Below, piece by piece: positions 51,436 to 58,531 of a stretch of DNA of 64,000 nucleotides. Below the pieces are notes generated by a model. It was not told the origin of the DNA, did not search any database, and worked only from the letters and a program-made list of their open reading frames with translations. The DNA comes from CAZSHG01 sp964459995 (lineage in GTDB: Bacteria > UBP14 > UBA6098): NCBI GenBank assembly GCA_964459995.1, contig CAYWOR010000001.1, forward strand, positions 1 to 64,000. The letters run 5' to 3'. A program made the position numbers and the translations under genes. The number at the start of each line of letters is the position of its first letter. Positions within the stretch are counted from its first letter, which is position 1.

Positions 51436-53115
51436 TCATCCCATCGGCACTTTCACGCCCCGCGCCTTCGCGACCTCAATCGCTTTCTCATACCCCGCGT
51501 CGGCATGGCGGATCACTCCCATGCCCGGGTCGTTGGTGAGGACGCGCGAAAGGCGCAAATCCATCTCCGGCGTGCCATCGCAGACAATCACCTGCCCGGC
51601 GTGAAGCGAGTAGCCGATCCCCACACCGCCGCCGTGGTGGAACGACACCCAGCTCGCCCCCGAGACGGCGTTCAGCGCGAAATTCAGTAGCGGCCAATCG
51701 GCGACCGCGTCTGTGCCGTCACGCATCGCCTCGGTCTCGCGGTTCGGCGATGCCACGCTTCCGCAGTCGAGGTGGTCGCGCCCGATAACTATCGGCGCTT
51801 TCACCCTACCCTCGCGGACGAGGCGGTTGAACATAAGCCCCGCCCTGTCGCGCTCGCCATAGCCGAGCCAGCAGATCCTGCAGGGCAGGCCTTGAAACGC
51901 GACGCGCTCCCTCGCCAGCTTCAGCCAGCGATGCAGATAAGGCTTGTCGGGGAAGAGTTTGATCAGCTCGTCGTCGATTGTGAAGATATCCTGCGGGTCG
52001 CCGGAGAGGGCGCACCAGCGGAACGGCCCCTGCCCCTCGCAGAACAGCTCGCGGATATATGCCGGCACGAAGCCCGGGTATTTCCATGTGCCGTCGGAGT
52101 TGCGCGCCTCGGCGTCGGTGATATTGCCGCCGGCGACCGCGTTGCCGCGGAGGTTGTTGCCGTAGTCGAAGGTCTCCGCGCCGCGGCGCTGAAGCTCGAT
52201 CATCAGGCGGACATGCTCGGCCATGGTTGCAAGCGAACAGCGCTTGTATTCCTCGCGGTCTTTTGCCCGAAGTTCCAGCGCTTCGGCGAAGCTCATGCCC
52301 GATGGCACATAGCCCTCGATCGGGTCGTGCGCGCTGGTTTGGTCGGTGAGGATATCCGGCGTGATGTTCCGCTCGATAAGCCTTTGCAGAAGCTCGACCT
52401 GATTGCCCACCCAGACTATGCTCTTGCCGATCTTTCGGGCGGTGTAATCCAGCGCGCGGTCGATCGCGGTGTCGAGGTCGAGCTCGATCTCGTCGAGGTA
52501 TCTCGTGTCGATGCGCTTTTGCGCGCGGGCGAAATCGACCTCGGCGGAGAGGTAGGTCGCGTTGCACATAGTAGCCGCGAGTGGCTGTGCGCCGGACATC
52601 CCGCCGCAACCGCCCGAGACGACGAGCCTTCCGGCGAGGTCGTCCGTGCCGAAGGCTTTGCGCCCCGCCGCCGCGAAACACTCATATGTCCCCTGCAGGA
52701 TCCCCTGTGAGCCGATATAGATCCAGCTTCCGGCGGTCATCTGGCCATACATCATCAGGCCGGCCTTCTCCAGCTCGTGGAAATGCTCCCAGTTCGCCCA
52801 TTTGCCGACGAGGTTCGAGTTCGCGATGATCACGCGCGGGGCGTAGCTGTGCGTTTTGAAGACCCCCACCGGCTTGCCCGACTGCACCAGCAATGTCTCG
52901 TCGTCCTCGAGTTCCTTGAGCGTTCGGACAATCGCGTCGTAGCACTCCCAGTTGCGCGCGGCCTTGCCGGTGCCGCCATAGACGATCAGCTTGTCGGGGT
53001 CCTCGGCGACCTCGGGGTCGAGGTTGTTCATGAGCATTCGCAGTGCGGCTTCCTGATGCCAGCCTTTGCAGGATATTTTATCGCCCTTCGGCGCGTGGAT
53101 GATGTGTTCGGGCAT
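51436..53115 (-). CDS. hutU: urocanate hydratase
   Basis: Second enzyme of histidine breakdown, turning urocanate to 4-imidazolone-5-propionate with tightly bound NAD+. Full length at 559 aa. Typical blocks: VYGGTGKAARNWECYDAI (about 44-61), MTAGSWIYIGSQGILQGTYE (about 124-143), SGGCGGMSGAQPLA (about 167-180), GFVPAYIRELFCEGQGPFRW with the active-site Cys (about 404), and NDPGMGVIRHADAGYE near the end. Start ATG follows AAGGAGGA. No other hut gene is in the window. GC is high and long shadow frames exist on both strands. The island to its left carries copies of its 3' end. Confidence 0.96.
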   Translation of the reverse strand: MPEHIIHAPKGDKISCKGWHQEAALRMLMNNLDPEVAEDPDKLIVYGGTGKAARNWECYDAIVRTLKELEDDETLLVQSGKPVGVFKTHSYAPRVIIANSNLVGKWANWEHFHELEKAGLMMYGQMTAGSWIYIGSQGILQGTYECFAAAGRKAFGTDDLAGRLVVSGGCGGMSGAQPLAATMCNATYLSAEVDFARAQKRIDTRYLDEIELDLDTAIDRALDYTARKIGKSIVWVGNQVELLQRLIERNITPDILTDQTSAHDPIEGYVPSGMSFAEALELRAKDREEYKRCSLATMAEHVRLMIELQRRGAETFDYGNNLRGNAVAGGNITDAEARNSDGTWKYPGFVPAYIRELFCEGQGPFRWCALSGDPQDIFTIDDELIKLFPDKPYLHRWLKLARERVAFQGLPCRICWLGYGERDRAGLMFNRLVREGRVKAPIVIGRDHLDCGSVASPNRETEAMRDGTDAVADWPLLNFALNAVSGASWVSFHHGGGVGIGYSLHAGQVIVCDGTPEMDLRLSRVLTNDPGMGVIRHADAGYEKAIEVAKARGVKVPMG

Positions 53116-53249
53116 GTTTCCTCCTTATGAATAGCTGTCTTCGATGTCAATTTTCAAGTTAATATTAGTTTTCAAAAAGTCAATAATTCCAAATGGCGAT
53201 CACACGCCGTAATCCTTTTCTTATGGCTTCCCGCGAAAGTTTACGCTTG

Positions 53250-54386
53250 CTATTTCCCTCTCAGAAGACTTCTGTAAACCTCAGCCTCACCCTCGATCAT
53301 TTTCGCCAGCGAAAACCTATCCACCACAGACAAGCGCGCATTTTGTGCGATAAAATTCCGCAAAGCCTCATCCTCGATAAGCCGTCGAAGCGCTGACTTC
53401 AAAGCGTCAGAGTCATCCGGCGGAATAAAAAGGCAATCCTTTTCGTGAATTCCCGCTTCGATTACCCCGCCAACTTTCGTCGATACAGCGGCGATTCCGG
53501 AGGCCTTCGCTTCCAAAAAAACAAGTGCGAAAGCTTCATTTACCGAGGGTAGGACGAAAATGTCCAAAGCTCTATATGCCTTCTCGGGATCGTTCACGAA
53601 ACCCGGCAAATGCTTTCTATCGCTATCTACATCAGCAAGGATTTCTCTGATAATTTCGTCTTCGTCGCCATCCCCGACAAGCAGAAGGTGAAGATTTGGA
53701 TACTCGCGCCACATCTCCGCGAATGCTCGTGCCAGAAATGAAATTCTTTTCCCGAAAGTGAATCTGCCCACATTTCCCACAACTAAAGCATTTTCGGGAA
53801 TCCCAAAGCTTTTTCTAATTTGCCTTTTTTCGTCAGGCACAGCCGGACGATACACCCCCGTGTCGATTCCGTTGTGAACGACCTTGAAACCGGAATTATC
53901 GATCTTGAAGTAATCCCTGTAATGATCTGCCACGTATTGAGATACGGTGATTACCGCATGTGCCTTCGCCACCCCTTTTCGCTCGACGAATGTGGCGAGA
54001 ACCTTCCGCCGATAGATGTTTGCATTATGAGCTTCGAAAAGGCATTTCGCGCCGATTTTTTTCGCGGCGTTAAACACAAACCATTGAAGTGGCGGATTAT
54101 AGGCCTGCACAATGTCGGGAGCGAATTTCCGCGCAATTTCTGCAATATGATCGACTTTCGTGAAATAGGTTGGATAGAGATAGAGCGGAACCCTTTTCAT
54201 CTCGGCACATTCGGCGAACTCACCTCGTTCGGCGAAAAATTTGTCCAAACTCGCCCGCCCGAAAAGCCCAAGATGCCCGAAATCGAATTCATCGCAAAGC
54301 CCGAGTGTTTTTTCGATTATTACCTTTTCGATTCCGGCCTTGCCGATACCGTCCGTGATGTGCAGAATTCTGGGTTTTTTGTCCAT
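53250..54386 (-). CDS. glycosyltransferase family 4-like
   Basis: 378 aa from the ATG at 54386, where PRILHITDGIGKAGIEKVIIEK gives a normal GT-B start; the longer frame to 54554 runs into the divergent promoter region. C-terminal nucleotide-sugar domain with VVGNVGRFTFGKRISFLARAF (about 205-225), LLLVGDGDE, LPGFVNDPEKAYRALDIFVLPSVNEAF and the EX7E block FALVFLEAKASGIAAVSTKVGG (about 310-331). Likely polysaccharide or glycolipid assembly. Divergent from the DUF2089 operon. Confidence 0.86.
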   Translation of the reverse strand: MDKKPRILHITDGIGKAGIEKVIIEKTLGLCDEFDFGHLGLFGRASLDKFFAERGEFAECAEMKRVPLYLYPTYFTKVDHIAEIARKFAPDIVQAYNPPLQWFVFNAAKKIGAKCLFEAHNANIYRRKVLATFVERKGVAKAHAVITVSQYVADHYRDYFKIDNSGFKVVHNGIDTGVYRPAVPDEKRQIRKSFGIPENALVVGNVGRFTFGKRISFLARAFAEMWREYPNLHLLLVGDGDEDEIIREILADVDSDRKHLPGFVNDPEKAYRALDIFVLPSVNEAFALVFLEAKASGIAAVSTKVGGVIEAGIHEKDCLFIPPDDSDALKSALRRLIEDEALRNFIAQNARLSVVDRFSLAKMIEGEAEVYRSLLRGK

Positions 54387-54547
54387 CGAAACGCCTTTAG
54401 TCGAACCTTTGCGACACCTTTCCTTATTATAGTGAAAGGGAACATAAAAACAAAGTCTTTTTGGTGTCGAATGATCCTTGAAATAGACGTCTTTTAGGAT
54501 GATTCTTAAAAAAATTAATAAATTTATTAAAATATTCAAAATTGTGC

Positions 54548-54578
54548 TTGACATTTCTAAAATTAGAATTAAATTATC
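54548..54578 (+). promoter_or_regulatory. promoter with palindromic operator before the DUF2089 operon
   Basis: TTGACA at 54548-54553; -10 candidate TAAATT at 54570-54575. The inverted repeat TTCTAA-AA-TTAGAA (54555-54568) sits inside the spacer, the classic place for a repressor site. The leader is about 20 nt, with AAAGGAG before the ATG at 54604. The DUF2089 protein itself is an autoregulation candidate (inference). Confidence 0.55.
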
Positions 54579-54603
54579 TTATGAAAACGAAAGGAGTTCA
54601 AAA

Positions 54604-54978
54604 ATGGAACTGAAAAAAATACCGGGGTGCCCATCATGCAAGGGCGAAGTGATAGTTACCGAATACATCTGCCCGAAATGCGGCATTACCGTCCGCGGAA
54701 AATTCCGGTCGGGGCCTTTCTCGGAACTTAACGACGAGCAGGTCAGCATCGTCGCCGCATTTCTCGCCTCAGGTGGAAATATCCGCCAGATGGAAAGCAG
54801 GCTCGGAATGAGCTACCCCACTGTCAAAACGAGGCTCAGAGAGATAAATATCGCTCTCGGCCTTGAAACTGAGGAACAAATTGTCGAAAGCGACAAATCA
54901 AGCATCCTCGACAAACTCGAAAAGGGCGAAATAGATGTGCAGAAAGCCCTCGAAGAACTCGAAAAGGAGAAAAAATGA
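54604..54978 (+). CDS. DUF2089 family zinc-ribbon/HTH regulator
   Basis: A 124-aa protein. Zinc ribbon CPSC (about 9-12) and CPKCG (about 24-28), a FRSGPFSELNDEQVSIVAAFLASGGNIRQMESRLGMSYPTVKTRL region (in pieces: LNDEQVSIVAAFL, RLGMSYPTVKTRL) that is a sigma-4/RNA polymerase sigma-like HTH, and a helical tail KLEKGEIDVQKALEELEK like the SHOCT-like segment of the next genes. DUF2089 proteins are taken to be transcription regulators. ATG at 54604 follows AAAGGAG. It overlaps the next gene by 4 nt. Confidence 0.88.
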   Translation: MELKKIPGCPSCKGEVIVTEYICPKCGITVRGKFRSGPFSELNDEQVSIVAAFLASGGNIRQMESRLGMSYPTVKTRLREINIALGLETEEQIVESDKSSILDKLEKGEIDVQKALEELEKEKK

Positions 54979-55817
54979 GCGACGAAGTCATGAAAATACT
55001 TAAACTGCTGGAAAATGGCAAAATCAACGCCGAGGAGGCTGAAAGGCTTATCTCTGCGGTCTCCGGGCAAAGTCGGAAAGGCGGATTCTATGTTCCGCCA
55101 CCCCAAAAACCGCCCAAGATGCCCAAGGATTTCGTCCGCAGAATCGAAATCATTCCGGATCAGGTCGGACAGGCAATTTCCGCGGCTTTCGGATCGGTCG
55201 GCTCGAACGCCGGAAGAAAAACCTTCCCCGATGCCAAAGAATTTGCTATCAAGGTCGTCAGCGGAAATCTCGAAATCGCCCCGGGAGGCGACGAAATCGC
55301 CTTCGACGGTGCCGCGTGGCCGATGAAATCATCTATGGAGAATGACCGTTTGGTGATTAACGCTATTAATACAAATGCTGTTCTCGAGGTTCCCGAAGAC
55401 ATCGAAGGCATTGTGAATGCCGTAAGCGCCGATGTCAGCGCGAAAGGACTTCGGGCGAAAATCCAAATCGAGCAGGTCAGCGGTGATGTTGCGGTCGAAA
55501 ATTGCACCGGCGATTGGAAAATCGCAACAATTTCCGGCGACGTCGATATCGAGGAGTTCACCGGAAACCTGCTTGTTCGAAGCCGTAACGGCGATATTTC
55601 GCTGACAATAGCCGGCCCCGGGGAATATACCGCCGATACAATATCCGGCGACATCGAAGTCGGATACCCCGATGGATACGTCGTCGAAATGAACGCAAAA
55701 TCCCGCGAAGGTGTAGTCGATCTCGCCGAAAACCGAGAATCGACCGAAATAACAAAAGAAGGAAAAATCTCACTGACATTGAAAAGTGTCAATGGTGATA
55801 TAACTATAAGAGAATAA
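54975..55817 (+). CDS. SHOCT-like/DUF4097 beta-helix protein
   Basis: A 280-aa protein. Residues 1-30 (MKILKLLENGKINAEEAERLISAV) form the short SHOCT-like helical hairpin shared with both neighbours. Residues about 80-280 form a DUF4097 right-handed beta-helix, with repeated turns such as VSADVSAKGLRA, VSGDVAVENCTG, ISGDVDIEEFTG and ISGDIEVGYPDG. No membrane segment or signal peptide. The organisation recalls YvlB/LiaX-type envelope stress proteins of Firmicutes; a role in envelope stress is inference. ATG follows AAAAGGAG inside the upstream gene. Confidence 0.87.
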   Translation: MSDEVMKILKLLENGKINAEEAERLISAVSGQSRKGGFYVPPPQKPPKMPKDFVRRIEIIPDQVGQAISAAFGSVGSNAGRKTFPDAKEFAIKVVSGNLEIAPGGDEIAFDGAAWPMKSSMENDRLVINAINTNAVLEVPEDIEGIVNAVSADVSAKGLRAKIQIEQVSGDVAVENCTGDWKIATISGDVDIEEFTGNLLVRSRNGDISLTIAGPGEYTADTISGDIEVGYPDGYVVEMNAKSREGVVDLAENRESTEITKEGKISLTLKSVNGDITIRE

Positions 55818-55827
55818 AGGAGTTATC

Positions 55828-55929
55828 ATGAAAGACAAAAGCGAAGAAAAGAATTACGAAACCAAGAGGGATATACCAGAACCCAACTGGATAAAAGTCA
55901 AGAGACTTCGCCCGAGAATTATTATCTAA
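55828..55929 (+). CDS. 33-aa small protein inside the DUF2089/DUF4097 operon
   Basis: ATG at 55828 with AAAGGAG at 55817; reads MKDKSEEKNYETKRDIPEPN and on to a very basic end (VKRLRPRIII), stop at 55927. It stands between two genes of the operon with 10 and 11 nt spacers, each gene having its own strong ribosome binding site, which argues that it is translated. No family recognised. Confidence 0.65.
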   Translation: MKDKSEEKNYETKRDIPEPNWIKVKRLRPRIII

Positions 55930-55940
55930 AGGAGGATAAA

Positions 55941-56309
55941 ATGAATGAAGAGAAAATGAAGATTCTCAACATGCTCGAGCAGGGCAGTATCACGGCTGAT
56001 CAAGCCGCGAAACTTCTCGATGCGGTTACTGCGGTGGACGAGAGCGGCTCTGCCAACGGCAAACCCAATCGCTGGCTAAGAATCCGAATCTCGGAAGGCG
56101 GCGTGGAGAAAGTTAAAGTTAACCTTCCCCTAAAGCTCGTGAAACTCCTGTCGAAAATGCAGGGGATTCTTCCCGAGGACGCACGCGACCAGCTCGATGA
56201 ACACAACATCGACCTCGAAAATATCGTGATGGCTATTCAGCAGGGCGCCGAAGGCGAAATCGTCTCAGTCGAAGATGGCGTTGATACGGTTAAAATCTTC
56301 GTCGAATAA
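55941..56309 (+). CDS. SHOCT-like domain protein (YvlB/LiaX N-terminal type)
   Basis: A 122-aa protein. N-terminal hairpin EEKMKILNMLEQGSITADQAAKLLDAV (about 3-29) is the same module as in the preceding DUF4097 protein. Residues 42-122 (WLRIRISEGGVEKVKVNLPL, LEDNIV region, VSVEDGVDTVKIFVE) form a small beta domain often following it. ATG follows AAAGGAGGAT. Last gene of the operon; terminator at 56331. Confidence 0.83.
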   Translation: MNEEKMKILNMLEQGSITADQAAKLLDAVTAVDESGSANGKPNRWLRIRISEGGVEKVKVNLPLKLVKLLSKMQGILPEDARDQLDEHNIDLENIVMAIQQGAEGEIVSVEDGVDTVKIFVE

Positions 56310-56330
56310 GTGCTCGGAGTAACATTTTCC

Positions 56331-56362
56331 GCCCCTTTCGGTTTTCGGAAGGGGCTTTTTTT
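56331..56362 (+). terminator. rho-independent terminator of the DUF2089 operon
   Basis: GCCCCTTTCG, loop of about 5 nt, CGGAAGGGGC and seven T. Confidence 0.88.
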
Positions 56363-56374
56363 ATGCCTGACATT

Positions 56375-56617
56375 GGGGCGTCGCAGTCGGTCGCCGCAGG
56401 GAGATTTCGATCTTTGCAATAAATTTCTATGGCGGCGACCGACTCCGGCCTGCCGCAGATTTCCGCATGTCGCACCAGCTCCGACTGCGAATCGATATTA
56501 TCGACCTATCACGAACTTAATTTGCAAAGCGGCAGGCCGGGTTCCGCGGGGATCGGATAGAGATTTCACATTTTATCCGCCAATTTTAGCTCCGATCCCC
56601 GCGGAACGCGACGCCCC
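56375..56617. repeat. cloverleaf element 3: nested inverted repeats
   Basis: Outer 10-bp stem 56375-56384 / 56608-56617 (GGGGCGTCGC). Arm 1 56385-56444: 13-bp stem AGTCGGTCGCCGC, 34-nt loop. Arm 2 56445-56540: 12-bp stem CCGGCCTGCCGC, 72-nt loop. Arm 3 56541-56607: 17-bp stem GTTCCGCGGGGATCGGA, 33-nt loop. All four helices are perfect and adjoin without a single unpaired base. Each arm loop begins with, or soon reaches, AGATTTC. It fills the 398-nt gap between 56309 and 56708; no gene is seen there. Confidence 0.92.
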
Positions 56618-56707
56618 GAGGTGTAGAGTTGAGAATGGGGATTGAAAAAATGAAAAAAATCGAAAAACAATTGAGAGATGCCGGGTGTTTGATGTATATT
56701 AATAAAG

Positions 56708-57850
56708 ATGAAAGGCAATTTAAGAAATATAGCGATTATTTTGGCCCTTCTGCTAAGTGTGGGCTTGGTTCACAGCTCCATTCTCGATTTTTTCGGGCGG
56801 ACTCAGAAGGTAACACGGGCGAAAATCGCTGAATGGGGGCTTTCGGACAAGGTCGCGATGTGGTGGAAACCCCTCGCCGACGGCGGAGTGCAGTGCAATT
56901 TATGCCCCTTCGAATGCGTTATTATGGAAGGTGAACGCGGGATATGCGGCGTCCGTGCGGTGGTTGGCGACACTCTTCGCGCGCTGACATATTCGAGAGC
57001 GGCCTCGGCTAATATGGATCCCATCGAGAAAAAGCCGCTTTTTCATTTTACTCCGGGGGCGAAATCTTTCTCGATCGCAACTGTCGGATGCAACCTTTCC
57101 TGCGCCTTTTGCCAGAATTGGACACTTTCGCAGGCCAAACCCGAGGATGTTGGATCGAGAAGAATGTCGCCATCGGAAATCGTTGCTGTCTGCCTCGAAA
57201 ATGACGCTACCACAATAGCTTACACCTATTCCGAACCGACAGTATTCTACGAGTATATGCTCGAAACGGCGAAATTAGCGCGCGAAAAGGGCATATCCAA
57301 CCTTTGGATAACCTGCGGATATATCAATGAAGCACCTTTGCGCGAACTCGCGAAATATCTCGATGCCGCAAATGTCGATTTGAAAGCATGGAACGACGAG
57401 TTTTATATCGACTACCTTCGCGCGACGAGACCGCCAGTGCTTCGAACATTGAAAATTCTAAAGGAAACCGGTGTTTGGGTCGAGATAACAAACCTCATAA
57501 TTCCCGGCGCAAACGACGACCCACAGCAGATTCGCGCTATGTGCCGATGGATTGCCGATTCGTTGGGCACCGAGACGCCGGTGCATTTCTCGCGATTCCA
57601 CCCAAATTATAAGATGACCGACCGTCCCGCAACACCATCGCAAACCCTTCAAACAGCGCATCGCATCGCAAAAGAGGAGGGGTTGAAATATGTGTATCTC
57701 GGCAATGTCCGCGGAATTCCGGAGGAAGACACCTATTGCCCTTCTTGCGGTAAGGTCATAATCGATAGATTTGGATATACGATTGTCAATTATAATATCA
57801 AAGACGGCCGATGCGGTTATTGCGGCCAGGAAATAGACGGTGTATTCTAA
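56708..57850 (+). CDS. AmrS-type radical SAM protein with N-terminal export signal
   Basis: A 380-aa radical SAM protein of the AmmeMemoRadiSam/PflA-like group. Cluster motif CNLSCAFCQNW (CxxxCxxC, about 127-137), an upstream CNLCPFECVIMEGERGICGVR block (about 63-83) and a C-terminal CPSCGKVI ... CGYCGQ ribbon. Residues 1-24 (NIAIILALLLSVGLVHSS) form a hydrophobic signal or anchor, unusual for an oxygen-sensitive Fe-S enzyme. No AMMECR1 or Memo gene is near. The ribosome binding site is weak; a start further in would remove the hydrophobic part, but no better start is seen. Confidence 0.88.
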   Translation: MKGNLRNIAIILALLLSVGLVHSSILDFFGRTQKVTRAKIAEWGLSDKVAMWWKPLADGGVQCNLCPFECVIMEGERGICGVRAVVGDTLRALTYSRAASANMDPIEKKPLFHFTPGAKSFSIATVGCNLSCAFCQNWTLSQAKPEDVGSRRMSPSEIVAVCLENDATTIAYTYSEPTVFYEYMLETAKLAREKGISNLWITCGYINEAPLRELAKYLDAANVDLKAWNDEFYIDYLRATRPPVLRTLKILKETGVWVEITNLIIPGANDDPQQIRAMCRWIADSLGTETPVHFSRFHPNYKMTDRPATPSQTLQTAHRIAKEEGLKYVYLGNVRGIPEEDTYCPSCGKVIIDRFGYTIVNYNIKDGRCGYCGQEIDGVF

Positions 57851-57861
57851 GGGGGAGGATA

Positions 57862-58461
57862 ATGTTTAGGGTATCTTCTGTTTTTATGATGATAATACTT
57901 GTTGTCGCTATCTGTGGATGCAAAAAGGGAACTCAGGAGGGCAGAGAGGCGGCTGTCGAGGCGGCGGAAAACGCTGTCCATTACAATAATGTCCTAGGTG
58001 TCCGGGATATTGCGATGCGTATCGATATATTCGATAATTGGGGCGATCCGGCGATAAAAACTATTGACAAAAGCACCCGCTACGAGATTGTTGTGCTCGA
58101 CCCCGAGCCTTGCGATGCACCTGTTGTAGGATTTCTTCCGGGGGGATGGGCAGAAATGCCATGTGAGGCGGTGTTTTACGAGAAGTTGTCCGGCGCAGAG
58201 CTTGGAAAATCGCTTGCAAAATTAGTTTCGCACGGCGAGGGCAAGGGAAGCTGGGGCGGTGTCGAAGTCGTTACAGGACAAGCGATTAGCGATGATTCTG
58301 TTCTTGACGAATGCTGGGTTGTGCCCTTCGCTTTTGTGCATGAGCAGATGATCGCACCCCTTGCCGGAAGCGGTTCGATATATCGCATCGATGTAATCCT
58401 TGACAAAGAACTGAAGCTAATATCAATAATAAAGACCGGTGGTGTAAACTGGGTCTCATAG
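57862..58461 (+). CDS. hypothetical lipoprotein
   Basis: 199 aa from the ATG at 57862, which follows GGGGGAGGAT. Lipoprotein signal with VAICGC, Cys at about residue 19. The mature part is a mixed alpha/beta domain with no recognised family (WGDPAIKTIDKSTRYEIVVLD, EAVFYEKLSGAELGKSLAKL). It starts 11 nt after the AmrS-like stop, so the two are probably one operon. Confidence 0.75.
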   Translation: MFRVSSVFMMIILVVAICGCKKGTQEGREAAVEAAENAVHYNNVLGVRDIAMRIDIFDNWGDPAIKTIDKSTRYEIVVLDPEPCDAPVVGFLPGGWAEMPCEAVFYEKLSGAELGKSLAKLVSHGEGKGSWGGVEVVTGQAISDDSVLDECWVVPFAFVHEQMIAPLAGSGSIYRIDVILDKELKLISIIKTGGVNWVS

Positions 58462-58471
58462 GGTTATGAAA

Positions 58472-58516
58472 GTGTTACAAATTTGTAACACATGTGTTAC
58501 TCTTTTATAACACTCG
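58472..58516. promoter_or_regulatory. tandem palindromes GTGTTA...TAACAC (operator candidate)
   Basis: GTGTTACAAATTTGTAACAC is a perfect 20-bp palindrome. Two bases later a second site reads GTGTTA, CTCTTTTA, TAACAC. Both lie between the lipoprotein stop and the transglutaminase ATG at 58532. Two sites in tandem with shared half-site GTGTTA suggest a dimeric repressor or activator binding twice. Confidence 0.75.
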
Positions 58517-58531
58517 ACAAATGGAGCTAAA

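Noticed and set aside
51772..52710. Long ORFs in other frames of hutU (312 aa on plus, 291 aa on minus)
   Set aside because: High GC of hutU depletes stop codons in other frames; the products are Arg-rich and look like no family.
15884..56617. Cloverleaf elements as CRISPR arrays or integron attC sites
   Set aside because: No direct repeats of fixed sequence with spacers, no cas or integron integrase gene, and no GTTRRRY core with the attC layout.
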